Shown: positions 16,713-25,717, counted from the stretch's first letter. The stretch: 34,399 nt of DNA from JADJNW01 sp033761835 (GCA_033761835.1 JANRME010000168.1:1-34399), one strand, 5' to 3'. Numbers and translations: made by a program. Notes: generated by a model not told the origin, from the sequence alone.

Positions 16713-17165
16713 TTATGGAATCCGATTCCAAATATCCAAATACATTTTCCAATCGCCGTTTACCTTTTGCCAAACAATGACGTACTTGCCGCGCCAAGTT
16801 GATTCGGTACCATCGGCACGTTTGGTCTTGCCTTCATACACGCCATGATCGTGTGCAAAATCACCTAAAATCCTGATTTCATGGGCGGTAGATTTGTGGT
16901 AAGTGGTAGAAACGCCTTCGGGTAGCACCCAATATTTGCGAATGGCTTCGCGTCCTTCCAGGATTTCTAAATTGTTGGGGAAAATTTTGCCATCAACGGT
17001 ATAAGCATCCGCGATTTTATCATAATCCGAAGCCATGATGTATTTAGAAAATTGCTCCGAATTTTTCAGAATCTGCTGAATACCAGCCTTATCGCCAATA
17101 TAATTTTGAGCATTTATTACATAAAAAGTAATAATTGTAAGAAAAATAGTAATAAACGTTTTCAT
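16713..17165 (-). CDS. Exported SnoaL-like/DUF4440 family protein
   Basis: The protein has 150 residues. A signal peptide of about 19 residues (MKTFITIFLTIITFYVINAQ) precedes one NTF2-like alpha+beta domain. Visible family landmarks are MASDYDKIADAYTVDGKIFP (about 44-63), LEGREAIRKYW, TTYHKSTAHEIRILGDFAHD and a C-terminal GKYVIVWQKVNGDWKMYLDI. This pattern is that of SgcJ/YybH-like DUF4440 proteins, for which there is generally no known reaction. It is a single-domain exported protein of unknown role. It stands alone, with 115 bases between its start and the stop of the next leftward gene. Confidence 0.85.
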   Translation of the reverse strand: MKTFITIFLTIITFYVINAQNYIGDKAGIQQILKNSEQFSKYIMASDYDKIADAYTVDGKIFPNNLEILEGREAIRKYWVLPEGVSTTYHKSTAHEIRILGDFAHDHGVYEGKTKRADGTESTWRGKYVIVWQKVNGDWKMYLDIWNRIP

Positions 17166-17205
17166 AGCTATAGTTTAATATCGAGTGAAATAATGCCCAA
17201 AATAG

Positions 17206-17253
17206 GAAAAATTGATAAAACGAAACAGGCTATTCGCCACCCAACGAATAGCC
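17206..17253 (-). terminator. Probable terminator of the exported unknown gene 17281-18006
   Basis: A perfect 9-bp stem (17228-17236 with 17245-17253, loop of 8) lies 28 bases beyond the stop codon. On the minus strand it is followed by an interrupted T-rich tail (TGTTTCGTTTTATCAATTTTT). Confidence 0.6.
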
Positions 17254-17280
17254 CTTTCCATCATCCGCTGGTTCCATCTA

Positions 17281-18006
17281 TCAATTATTCTCTACAGTAT
17301 CCATAAGGTTTTGCTGAAGCAAAATAGCCGAAGCGGCGTTCGCCAGCACAAATTTTTGTTCTGTGCTCAATGATTCATCCAGGATTACCTTGCCTTTGTT
17401 GATGACTTCCACAACGCCCAACACTTTACCATCCTGCACAAACTTGAAGGCCAGAGCCTGACCGCCGATATATGGCTTCTTGCCACCTGAGATGTAGCGA
17501 GATTCTTCGATCTGAATCGTTTCCTGTCCATTGGAAATTTGACCATTTACTTTTTCCATAACGGTCTGTTTGTTAGGATTTTCCAAATAAAATTCCCAAG
17601 GCTCTTGTACCTGATTCACAAAAATAACGCCTGCGAAAATATCTTCATCTGGAAGCATCAGACTCATACTACCATCGAAAATGGGCAATTCTTTACGCTT
17701 CAATTCGCCGCTCATAAATACTTCAGAGCTATTGCCCTGATCGTCTGCCAATTCAAAACGGAATTTTTCCTTTGCCTTGGCCAGTCGAACGACAAACTCA
17801 AACGAGGGCGCGGAAGTCCAACTGCGCTTCACTTTGCCCGATTCGTAAGGCCCAAAAGATAAGGTTTGATTCATCATCCAGCCGTTGCGGCCTTTTACAA
17901 TATGGGTGGTGGCATTCTCAGGGAACTCAACTTGTGCGGTAGCCAGAGTAGCAATAAAAAGTAGGACTACACTCAAGAGCAGTCTGCTTTTGAACATTGT
18001 TTTCAT
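17281..18006 (-). CDS. Exported protein of unknown function
   Basis: The protein has 241 residues. A signal peptide ends at about residue 25 (LFIATLATAQ). No known family was recognised. The sequence looks beta-rich: NATTHIVKGRNGWMMNQTLS, SFEFVVRLAKAKEKFRFELA, then IFAGVIFVNQVQEPWEFYLE. Near the C terminus is a compact block, GGQALAFKFVQDGKVLGVVE (about 186-205), followed by a helix rich in Ala and Leu (VLANAASAILLQQNL). No membrane helix follows the signal, so it is probably a soluble periplasmic or outer-membrane-associated protein. The Met at residue 4 (base 17997) is an alternative start. A 220-base divergent region separates it from the lipoprotein gene at 18227. Confidence 0.8.
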   Translation of the reverse strand: MKTMFKSRLLLSVVLLFIATLATAQVEFPENATTHIVKGRNGWMMNQTLSFGPYESGKVKRSWTSAPSFEFVVRLAKAKEKFRFELADDQGNSSEVFMSGELKRKELPIFDGSMSLMLPDEDIFAGVIFVNQVQEPWEFYLENPNKQTVMEKVNGQISNGQETIQIEESRYISGGKKPYIGGQALAFKFVQDGKVLGVVEVINKGKVILDESLSTEQKFVLANAASAILLQQNLMDTVENN

Positions 18007-18226
18007 ATTGGTTTTGATTTTTTATTAATCATAAAAATGCGTGCATTAGCAAAAAAGAAGACATATAGACAGGGGCAGTTGGTTTGCATGAACCAAGAAT
18101 TCTTCTACCAAAAGAAAGGATTCAACGACGATCGTACATAGCTGGAGGCTGGAGGCATTCAAAGTACTTACGTTTAATCTGCAAGTATTGCACTTATTTT
18201 TATACTTTTACATTTAAAAACAACTT

Positions 18227-18673
18227 ATGAAATCTACTTTCACTTTGATGATTGCTCTATTTACCTTGTTATTATTTGCTTGCAAAAATGAAAAGCCACC
18301 GGTGACGAATGCTTCGCCAGAAGTCACTCCGCCGGCGCTTAATTCCACTACGCCAACACCTACGCTTGCTGTACAGCATTACATTTGCCCGAATAACTGT
18401 CAGGGTAGCGGTGGGCCGCAGGGCGGCAATTGCCCGGTATGTGGTACAGCCTATCAGCACAACGATGCTTTTCACAATCAAGCATTACAGCAAAATACGC
18501 AACCGCAACAGCCCCAGGCGCAGCCTTTCCAAAATGCAGCGCCACCCGCTCAAAATGCGGCTGGAGTATATCACTACATTTGTAGCAATGGCTGTGCTGG
18601 TGGAAGTGGTGCAGCAGGGAACTGTGCGACTTGTGGTACTGCCTTGGCGCATAACCAAGCGTACCATCAGTAG
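18227..18673 (+). CDS. Lipoprotein with two zinc-ribbon-like (heavy-metal-binding-like) repeats
   Basis: The protein has 148 residues. The lipobox LFAC (Cys 19) marks a lipoprotein. A Pro/Thr-rich stretch leads to two copies of a roughly 35-residue unit starting at about 50 and 114. Each has HYIC, then a second Cys four residues on, a Gly-rich loop, CxxCGTA and a His-rich end (AYQHNDAFH, ALAHNQAYH). The four Cys fit a zinc ribbon and recall HMBD-type heavy-metal-binding domains (YxCPM...CPxCGM), but the usual Met is missing. The copies are joined by a Gln/Pro-rich linker. Metal binding in the envelope is likely, but the metal is unknown. It is monocistronic on the + strand. Confidence 0.82.
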   Translation: MKSTFTLMIALFTLLLFACKNEKPPVTNASPEVTPPALNSTTPTPTLAVQHYICPNNCQGSGGPQGGNCPVCGTAYQHNDAFHNQALQQNTQPQQPQAQPFQNAAPPAQNAAGVYHYICSNGCAGGSGAAGNCATCGTALAHNQAYHQ

Positions 18674-18693
18674 ATACAGACTAAAAATGAGCA

Positions 18694-18758
18694 TTGGAAC
18701 GCGGATTTTGTAAAATACGTGTGCGAATCCCTCCCATCCGTATCAATCCGTGTTCCAA
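18694..18758. repeat. Long-range inverted repeat between convergent genes
   Basis: The arms TTGGAACGCGGAT (18694-18706) and ATCCGTGTTCCAA (18746-18758) pair at 12 of 13 positions, plus one G-T pair, around a 39-base loop. The loop holds further GCGAATCC/ATCCG segments. The element fills most of the gap between the convergent lipoprotein and VOC genes. It looks like a dispersed intergenic palindrome. Confidence 0.6.
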
Positions 18759-18775
18759 ATAAAAAGAATCCTTTT

Positions 18776-19267
18776 CTAATCCAACTCCTTTAGCAAACCT
18801 TCCAAATCCAGTGCTATGGTGTACATATCGAGCGAGCCATCGGGCTTGGGTATCCATAACTCTTTTGGGCGATCCCAGTAAAGTTCAACGCCATTGCGGT
18901 CGGGATCATCCAAATACAAGGCTTCTGATACGCCATGATCGGCAGCGCCCGTGAGCGGATAGCCTGCATCCAATAAACGTTTGTAAACCAAGGCCAGATC
19001 CCGACGAGTTGGATACAAAATAGCGGTATGATACAAGCCCGCGCTGCGCACCGGAGCAGGTGGCGCGCCTTTGCTATGCCAAGTATTCAAGCCGATATGA
19101 TGGTGGTAGCCTCCCGCAGATATAAATGCCGCCTGTGCACCATACCGCATGGTCAATTCAAAACCCAGCAAGCCAGAATAAAACTCCAGCGAACGTTCCA
19201 GATCGGAAACTTTCAGGTGTACGTGTCCGATGCGCGTTTGCGCAGGGATGGTGTAGGGTGGATTCAT
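18776..19267 (-). CDS. VOC family protein, CatE/catechol 2,3-dioxygenase-like
   Basis: The protein has 163 residues with two beta-alpha-beta-beta-beta modules. Module one begins TRIGHVHLKVSDLERSLEFY (His about 15 or 17) and holds YHHHIGLNTWHSKGAPPAP (about 54-72), a block typical of CatE-like extradiol dioxygenases. Module two has GLYHTAILYPTRRDLALVY (His about 80) and DPDRNGVELYWDRP with the Glu ligand (about 128). A His/His/Glu metal site is thus plausible. Full-length CatE proteins are about twice this size, so this single-pair form may have another substrate. It has no signal peptide and no obvious operon partner. A dioxygenase or lyase reaction is not proven. Confidence 0.88.
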   Translation of the reverse strand: MNPPYTIPAQTRIGHVHLKVSDLERSLEFYSGLLGFELTMRYGAQAAFISAGGYHHHIGLNTWHSKGAPPAPVRSAGLYHTAILYPTRRDLALVYKRLLDAGYPLTGAADHGVSEALYLDDPDRNGVELYWDRPKELWIPKPDGSLDMYTIALDLEGLLKELD

Positions 19268-19340
19268 AAGGAATCTGTTTGTATGAATATAGTAGATGAA
19301 AAACGCTACGCCCCCCCATTGGGTTTTAAGGCTTCTGAAA

Positions 19341-19633
19341 GATAAAATAAAACAAATAATGCCATTTTTAAAACAGAATATGCCTCCTACAACGATAGAA
19401 TAAGGTATTTTAAAACAAAAAACGTCGTTTTTAACTCAAAATCTATCAATTTAACATGAGAAACGCCAATCTTAAAACGAAAATCGCCGTTTTTAAAACA
19501 AAAAGCGGTGCATAGCACGTTAAAATCGGCATTTTTAAAACAATAAAAACCATTTTTAATACAAAAATTGAGGAATGTAATTTCTAAAGAGGGTATTATG
19601 AAATAAAAATTGTGGTATTTAAAACAAAAAGAA
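19341..19633. repeat. Array of degenerate 21-bp tandem units
   Basis: About 14 units of consensus CCATTTTTAAAACAAAAA plus 3 variable bases keep a 21-bp register over 293 bases. The TTTAAAA step falls near 19349, 19370, 19412, 19433, 19474, 19495, 19537, 19558 and 19621, with degenerate units between. Read on the + strand, 21 bp gives heptapeptides around FKTK, but stop codons (19457, 19513, 19585) and a 1-base slip near 19466 break the frame. It fills most of the 428-base gap 19268-19695, where no intact gene was seen. Confidence 0.75.
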
Positions 19634-19695
19634 CCATCTGCAATACTGCAAACGACTCTTTTCTTTTGACGAATAACTATTTATATACTTTTTAA

Positions 19696-20556
19696 TCACT
19701 TTAACTTTTCTTCAAAAAAAGCAATCGTGCGCTGCCAAGCTAATTTCGCTGCTTTTTCGTCGTATCGCGGGCCTGCGGTATCATTATGAAAAGCGTGATT
19801 CGCACCTTCGTAAATAAAAACTTGATATTCTTTATTGTGTTGCTTTAAAGCATCTTCATACGCGGGGATGCCAGCATTCACGCGCTCATCCAATCCCCCG
19901 TAATGCAACATCAGCGAAGCCTTGATCTTGGGTACGTCTGCTGCTGCCGCCTGGCGGCCATAGAACGTCACTGCTGCATTTAGTTCTGGGTCATTCACTG
20001 CCAGATTATTTGCCATTGCACCGCCCCAGCAGAAACCTACGCAACCAGTCTTACCAGTAGCTTTGGGCAATTCGCGCAAATATTTCAAGCCATCTTTAAA
20101 TAATTGAAGTGCAACCGGTGCTTCGAGTTTTCCAATAAGATCACGTGCGGCATCAGGGTCGGCAGGTGTATTGCCTAACGGAGACAATCCATCGGGCGCC
20201 AGCGCAGTGAAGCCCGCCAATGCGACGCGTCGGGTCACATCTTCGATATGCGGATTCAAGCCTCTGTTTTCGTGGATGACCACTACGCCTGCTCGTTTTT
20301 TCTTCTTTTTGGGCGTTGCAAGGTAGCCTCTGATTTTCTTGCCGTTGCTATCATATTCCACATAACTTGTCAGAATTTCATCTGCAAGGTCAGCCGTTGT
20401 ATCAGCATTGGAATAATCCAGTTGCAATTTGGAAAGTACGGAAGTAGCAGCCAAAGTGCTACCCGCGAAAATCGTGAGTCGGCGCATGAATTCCTGGCGA
20501 CTGATAACGCCGTGGGTGAATTGGTCGAAAAGATCGATGATGCGTTGGTCGAGCAT
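19696..20556 (-). CDS. Dienelactone hydrolase family protein with Tat-like leader
   Basis: The protein has 286 residues. An N-terminal segment with SRQEFMRRLTIFAGSTLAAT (about 19-38) is the leader type seen in YghX-like members: an RR pair in a hydrophobic context, suggesting Tat export, though it begins unusually far in. The alpha/beta hydrolase domain starts at about 60. The triad is Cys 176 in VGFCWGG, Asp 223 in YGGLDERV and His 254 in GANHAFHND, matching dienelactone hydrolases. An oxyanion-region block, VVVIHENRGL, lies at about 91-100. The substrate is unknown. It starts only 12 bases after the CHAT gene stop and is probably co-transcribed with it, which is not a usual pairing. Confidence 0.93.
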   Translation of the reverse strand: MLDQRIIDLFDQFTHGVISRQEFMRRLTIFAGSTLAATSVLSKLQLDYSNADTTADLADEILTSYVEYDSNGKKIRGYLATPKKKKKRAGVVVIHENRGLNPHIEDVTRRVALAGFTALAPDGLSPLGNTPADPDAARDLIGKLEAPVALQLFKDGLKYLRELPKATGKTGCVGFCWGGAMANNLAVNDPELNAAVTFYGRQAAAADVPKIKASLMLHYGGLDERVNAGIPAYEDALKQHNKEYQVFIYEGANHAFHNDTAGPRYDEKAAKLAWQRTIAFFEEKLK

Positions 20557-20568
20557 AGGTGTTGGGTT

Positions 20569-23409
20569 TTATTGTTTAAAACGCAATTTGAACAAATATA
20601 AAATAAAAAATAGAACAAGAAAACCTCCCGTTAATAAAGATAAAATAATTGGCAATCGATCATTATTACAATCATTCCATTGAATGGCGCTTTCTTCTCC
20701 TAGATAAACGATTCCAGACCAATAATAAGGCGATTTTTGAAAAGCGGGTACATTTGTATCATCCAGATACGCAATTTTAGCTTGATGCAAAGCGGTTGGT
20801 TTGCTACGACCTGCTTTCAATTCTTCATACATCCTTGAAAACAAATCGGCAGTGGCGGCTTCATTGATCGTCCAAAGACTTGACACTAAACCTTTTGCGC
20901 CAGCGTATGTAAAAGCGCGGGATAAACTCATTACGCCTTCTCCTTTTCGGAATTGTCCAAGCCCCGTTTGGCAAGCGCTGAGCACTACCAAATCCGATTG
21001 CAATGAAAGTGCATAAATATCTGGTAGATAGACAGTTCGATCATAGAATTCCACGCTTGGAAGCAATCCATTCGTGTCAACTCCGGCGTGGGTAGAAAGG
21101 TGCAAGACGCGATAATCGCCTGCAATGCGTTTCCATTGTTCAAAACTAGCTTTATGATCTGCGAATTGACGACTATTACAAGTAGAATTTACAGGTGTTT
21201 CTTCTTGACTGAGTAATAATGGCGGTAATCCGCGTTCTTTTTGGGTAAAACGGGGAGCTATTTGTAAAAGATTATGCTTGGCTTGCCCAGATAACTGCTT
21301 TTGACTTTTTAATACGGCTAAAGAAAACGCATAATGAATATCATATTGATGTAATAAAAAAGGCGCACGTTCCCAGCCTTCTTGGGGTGCAGCTTGATAA
21401 TACAGAGCTTCAAAAGGTAAAAAAGCTAACCAGGCATCGGGGATAATTAATAAATTTTGATTTGTATTATCTAATTCTGATAAAGGAGATTCTAATATAG
21501 ATTGATAAACTTTATATGCCAAAGCACGATAGGCATCAGGCGCTTGCATGGCTGCACGAGATTGTAAATAAGAAAGTAAGGTTTGCGTTTGATTTGCTAA
21601 TGTATCAGGCTGTTCCACTCTTTGCCAGGTCGCTTTTCCCGTTGGTGATTGTCCAAAAATTTCAATATGTTTTTCTCCTATAAAATATTCTATAATAGTA
21701 TGTTGAGGCATGGTCTGCTTCAATTCTTGAATAGAAGCGGTTGAGAAGCGCTCAGTTTGCTGTTGCAGCGCTGCCCAGGCAGGATGTTTTTGTTGTAATG
21801 TTTCTTCGGTTTTTTGTAATTCTTGTAATAATTCATCCTTTTGCTGTATCCATTCGGCATATTGCGGCGCATTGGATTCCAGGAGTAATAATCTTTCAAA
21901 ATAAGCCACTTGCTGCCGAATATTGCGCGATTTTATTAATAAAGAATCATTAGATATTAATAATTCCTGGAAATAATTTCGTTGAACGGCCTCTAATAAT
22001 ACAGATGATTTAACCTGTTCCGCATTCACCCAGGCATTATATAAATAAGTTGTATCTTTACTTAAGATATAAAGTTGACGGGCTATATCAATAGCTTTTT
22101 CAACTCTCCGACGGCTTTGTGATAATAATGTAATTTTGGAGGATTCATATTGTAATAAACGGCGCAATAATAATTCTGTTTGCCCTGCCAGTTGATGGCA
22201 TTCTAATGCCAATTCTAATGTTTTTTGCTTTTTATTTATTTGATATAATAAAATCAGCGCATCGGCTTTGCCTTCAAGGGCCTCATAAATCGAATTCTCT
22301 TCGTAAAGTTGCTCAACTTCAGGTAATGCATTTATTTCATTAACAGGAAAATCAGGAATTAAACTACTCAAAGCATTATTAAAAGCTGTAATTGCTTTTA
22401 CCGCATTATTCATTTGTAAATAACACCTACCTAATTCTATTCTGATTTTGGCAATATCCCGATGTTGGAAGGTTCCCCGACCTATTCTGCCATATTCCAA
22501 GGCTTGTTGTAGCATGGAAAGTGCTGACGCGATAGCGCCTTCCGACTGTAGTAAGCGAGCCTTCACTAAATAAGCACCGGAAAGGTAATCATATATGCCT
22601 TCTTCATCAGGTGAATGTTTTTTAATTATATTTAATATAGCAATCGCTTTTTCGATATAATAAGATGCTTCTTTGAAATTATTTACTTCCAGATAACTTT
22701 GTGCTAAAGATAATTCTAATAAACCTGATTTTATTGGCAATAAATCTTTACAATTCAAGCCTTTTTTATAAGCATTTATTGCATTGATCTGGTCATTTTC
22801 ATTCCAATAAGTGAGCCCTAAATTATTATACACCCCTGCTAAAGCGCTTGCACTCACACCGTCAGGATGCGTTTCAATAGCATTAAGATAGAGAGCTCTG
22901 GCCTTTTCATTATCGCCTAAACGCGTATAATGGGCACCTAAAGGAAGATATAAATAATCTAATGCTTCAAAGTCAGGGAAATGATATTTTTGATATAATA
23001 TTAAAGCCGTTTCATATGCTTTCACCGCGTCAGAAATCTTACCCAATTGAAAGAGATGATAACCCCGATTCACTTGAATCCAAAGGATTGCCTCTGCTTC
23101 AGCTTCAGTTTTTGAAGCGCGCCAGGCATTTTCTATTACATGATTTAAAATTTGTAAAGATTTGCGGGAATCTTCAAACTCTACAGCTTGCCAATCCCAA
23201 TAAGTATAAGCCCATTCATCAAGACTGTCGGTTTGTTTATAATAATTTGCTTTTTGTTGATAATAATAAGCGAGGCTATCACCATTATAAGTATTTTCAA
23301 ATATAGCAACTTTTTCATCCCAGACAGATAACGAATCCTGACTGGCTAAAAGCAGAAAACTTATAATAAAAAGCAATAAAATATTATATAATGATCGTTT
23401 TATAATCAT
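20569..23409 (-). CDS. Membrane-anchored TPR-CHAT protein (caspase-like protease)
   Basis: The protein has 946 residues. A hydrophobic N terminus (about 9-23) is a signal peptide or anchor. Helical TPR repeats span about 50-430, for example YNNLGLTYWNENDQINAINA, and a coiled stretch follows at 480-590. The C-terminal CHAT domain (about 640-900) keeps both catalytic residues: His 774 in LHLSTHAG and Cys 813 in VLSACQTGLG. EGVMSLSRAFTYAGAKGLVS and SLWTINEAAT follow in the family order. A last membrane helix (about 919-940) ends in a basic tail (KLRFKQ). With positive-inside topology the TPR and CHAT parts would face the periplasm. CHAT proteases are separase/caspase relatives often found in regulated proteolysis. 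The target here is unknown. Base composition is more A/T-rich than in the neighbouring hydrolase. Confidence 0.93.
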   Translation of the reverse strand: MIIKRSLYNILLLFIISFLLLASQDSLSVWDEKVAIFENTYNGDSLAYYYQQKANYYKQTDSLDEWAYTYWDWQAVEFEDSRKSLQILNHVIENAWRASKTEAEAEAILWIQVNRGYHLFQLGKISDAVKAYETALILYQKYHFPDFEALDYLYLPLGAHYTRLGDNEKARALYLNAIETHPDGVSASALAGVYNNLGLTYWNENDQINAINAYKKGLNCKDLLPIKSGLLELSLAQSYLEVNNFKEASYYIEKAIAILNIIKKHSPDEEGIYDYLSGAYLVKARLLQSEGAIASALSMLQQALEYGRIGRGTFQHRDIAKIRIELGRCYLQMNNAVKAITAFNNALSSLIPDFPVNEINALPEVEQLYEENSIYEALEGKADALILLYQINKKQKTLELALECHQLAGQTELLLRRLLQYESSKITLLSQSRRRVEKAIDIARQLYILSKDTTYLYNAWVNAEQVKSSVLLEAVQRNYFQELLISNDSLLIKSRNIRQQVAYFERLLLLESNAPQYAEWIQQKDELLQELQKTEETLQQKHPAWAALQQQTERFSTASIQELKQTMPQHTIIEYFIGEKHIEIFGQSPTGKATWQRVEQPDTLANQTQTLLSYLQSRAAMQAPDAYRALAYKVYQSILESPLSELDNTNQNLLIIPDAWLAFLPFEALYYQAAPQEGWERAPFLLHQYDIHYAFSLAVLKSQKQLSGQAKHNLLQIAPRFTQKERGLPPLLLSQEETPVNSTCNSRQFADHKASFEQWKRIAGDYRVLHLSTHAGVDTNGLLPSVEFYDRTVYLPDIYALSLQSDLVVLSACQTGLGQFRKGEGVMSLSRAFTYAGAKGLVSSLWTINEAATADLFSRMYEELKAGRSKPTALHQAKIAYLDDTNVPAFQKSPYYWSGIVYLGEESAIQWNDCNNDRLPIILSLLTGGFLVLFFILYLFKLRFKQ

Positions 23410-23470
23410 AAGCGTTCAGCGTATTGAAACACTAAGATCGCTTAGTTTATTTATATTTTCTAATAATATT

Positions 23471-23507
23471 AAAATCATCTGGTGACTCTAAGTCATCAGA
23501 TGATTTT
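23471..23507 (-). terminator. Probable terminator of the PKD-domain gene
   Basis: Arms of 17 bases (23471-23487 and 23491-23507) pair except at one position, around a 3-base loop. It starts 4 bases beyond the PKD gene stop and is followed on the minus strand by an A/T tail with a TTTT run. It probably separates the PKD transcript from the CHAT gene, wholly or in part. Confidence 0.65.
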
Positions 23508-23511
23508 GAGA

Positions 23512-25533
23512 TTATAATTTCCAGGAGGCAAAAAGCGAAACATACCAATTCCTTTCTTTTTCCAAAGGAAGCACTCCGCGTAAACCCAAAGCCGGACCTT
23601 GGCGCACCATACCTAATTGGAAATCAGCGAAAAACGCAGCGTGAAAAAGCCAATCTTTAACATTATTGCTGGAAGTGCTTGTCTGGCGTGTAAATAAATC
23701 CGTGAGGGGCTGCATTTGCTCACGCGGAATATCAATAGTTGGTTCGGGAGAACGATAAACTTTACGTTCCAAAAGAACTTGCTCTGTAATTTCATTACGT
23801 TGTAATTCAATATTTAGCATAATTCCGACACCGGAACTTAACCAATCTATAAAGTTTTTACGAATTTGTAATGGAATGACATTAAAATATAATGGATTTT
23901 GAGTTGTTTGTTGCATCGTTGTGTAAACAGAATCCACAACAATGATAGTGCCTTGTATCCTTTCCCATATACTGGTCGAATCTTGAAATGTATTTTCTTG
24001 TGTAATAGAAGCTGACGGAAATCCTGTCCATAATTCTATCTGAAAAAAGCGTTTATAGGGTTTAAAAGGTGCAAGACTTACACCAATATTATAATAATTT
24101 TGTTTGGGATTATCAGGAAAAATATTTAATCCTGTCATAATGCCCGGAGAAATGCCTGGTTTAAAATGCGTAGCGGTTCGATTCGTTATAATAGGCGGGT
24201 TCTTGTCAAACACAATACTGGCGCGGGTGTCAAGACTTAATTTGCGAATTTTTTTATGAGGAATTAAACGATATTTTACAAATCCTTTAGTAGAATCTCT
24301 ATCATTAACCCCCTCCTGACGCGTGCCGGGTAAATAAATATTTTTAAATGTAAAGATAATTTGATCTTCTTGGAATGAAGTATCCAAACAACTCCAAGTA
24401 ACAGGCTGATCGGGGCATAATAAACATGTAGGGTACAAATCAATCACCTCTAATTCTATCATATTCAGACCATTTGGCACATCGCAAGTAATTTGTACGG
24501 TGCTGGCGGGGCCTTCGCCATTATTTTGAAAATGAACTTTATATTCTAAATCTTTATTACGAATACGCCGAAAGTTCATCCGTCGCTGAGAAACCGCAAT
24601 ATAATTAGGATCATGCGAAGCAACAATCTCCATTTCGAGTGTATATTCTTCTACAATACGCTGATCATCAGAGATAAATAATCCAGTCATTCTAATAATA
24701 GCATTGGTATCGGCCAACATTTCATTGGTTGCGTGAAGCGATATAAATAAATTGCGTTCTTCGCCTACTTGTAAACCATTGAAACTCCAGCTTTTACTAT
24801 TTTTATAAATAGTCTTTAAATTATTCAATGCTGCATTTGGATCTTGGTCGGGCAGGCTTATATCATACCAATTGCTAATATTATTAAGGCTCGTCCAACC
24901 ATTAATATTAATATCAGGTTTATTATTTATATAAGTTATTATATCTTGTTCTTCTCTTTCCCCATAATGTTTGCGGGCTTCCTGGAAAGTAAAATGCTCG
25001 TTTTTATATGATTTTTGATTATAAAATAAATATAATTTGCCGGATTGTGTAATTGGCGTTTGATTTTTATATGCCAGGATGCATACCAATTCTTCCTCCG
25101 CTCTTGGATTGCGTATAGCGCGAAGCCCAATAGTGGCGCTGGCCTCCTCTAATACAGCCGGCACAGGCTGCGCACTGGCCATTATAGTTTTGGGCGGTTC
25201 TTTACTTCCATCTACTTTCTTTTTACGGGACTTGGGCGCTTTACCATTATCATATTTACCTGTTGCAAGTAAATAAACTTCATGTTCGATCGTATCTTTA
25301 TAAACATGAGAAGGATTTTCCGCAAGGCTAAAAGTGCCATCGCCAAATTCCCAATAGTATTCATAATAGGTGGCGGGCGCTCCGGCAATTTGGACAAGCG
25401 GCGGTAAAATCGGCGTGAATATTATATAAGGCGTATCATAGCGTACCGTAAAATCCGCTTCCCGTTCGACGGTTGTCTGCGCTAAAAGAAAGGAAGTTAT
25501 TAAGCTAAGGAATAATATGAATAGGGTACGCAT
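23512..25533 (-). CDS. Exported PKD-domain protein with barrel-like C terminus
   Basis: The protein has 673 residues. A signal peptide ends at about residue 19 (SFLLAQ). A PKD domain covers about 25-105 and shows the diagnostic YWEFGDGTFSLAENPSHVY. The middle region (about 130-440) contains a beta-rich domain with IRNKDLEYKVHFQNNGEGPA, resembling the repeat-type surface domains (DUF11/DUF7619-like) found in Bacteroidota. The C-terminal about 190 residues alternate hydrophobic and polar positions (FFQIELWTGF, WLSSGVGIMLNIELQ, FFADFQLGMVRQGPALGLRG) and end NWYVSLFASWKL. An aromatic end and this periodicity suggest an outer-membrane barrel. No function is known. Gene context links it to the CHAT protease. 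Confidence 0.82.
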   Translation of the reverse strand: MRTLFILFLSLITSFLLAQTTVEREADFTVRYDTPYIIFTPILPPLVQIAGAPATYYEYYWEFGDGTFSLAENPSHVYKDTIEHEVYLLATGKYDNGKAPKSRKKKVDGSKEPPKTIMASAQPVPAVLEEASATIGLRAIRNPRAEEELVCILAYKNQTPITQSGKLYLFYNQKSYKNEHFTFQEARKHYGEREEQDIITYINNKPDININGWTSLNNISNWYDISLPDQDPNAALNNLKTIYKNSKSWSFNGLQVGEERNLFISLHATNEMLADTNAIIRMTGLFISDDQRIVEEYTLEMEIVASHDPNYIAVSQRRMNFRRIRNKDLEYKVHFQNNGEGPASTVQITCDVPNGLNMIELEVIDLYPTCLLCPDQPVTWSCLDTSFQEDQIIFTFKNIYLPGTRQEGVNDRDSTKGFVKYRLIPHKKIRKLSLDTRASIVFDKNPPIITNRTATHFKPGISPGIMTGLNIFPDNPKQNYYNIGVSLAPFKPYKRFFQIELWTGFPSASITQENTFQDSTSIWERIQGTIIVVDSVYTTMQQTTQNPLYFNVIPLQIRKNFIDWLSSGVGIMLNIELQRNEITEQVLLERKVYRSPEPTIDIPREQMQPLTDLFTRQTSTSSNNVKDWLFHAAFFADFQLGMVRQGPALGLRGVLPLEKERNWYVSLFASWKL

Positions 25534-25717
25534 GGCAGTAAATTATTTTAATTATATAATAAAGTATTTAAGCAATTGATCATTAACCATTGACCATTTT
25601 GCAAAGCATTAAAAACCAGTAGCTTATTCCAAATAAAAGTTATAGTTATTTTAGAACAAGCGCTTATACCTTATATAAATTTTATGATGCAAAAGTCGAA
25701 GTTACAAATTTTGGGCT

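Noticed and set aside
18309..18713. Alternative + frame of 134 codons overlapping the small lipoprotein gene
   Set aside because: It is Arg-rich and without a signal or motif, whereas the overlapping frame has a lipobox and duplicated Cys domains.
19341..19633. CRISPR array at the 21-bp repeats
   Set aside because: The units are contiguous and degenerate, without unique spacers of about 30 bases or neighbouring cas genes.
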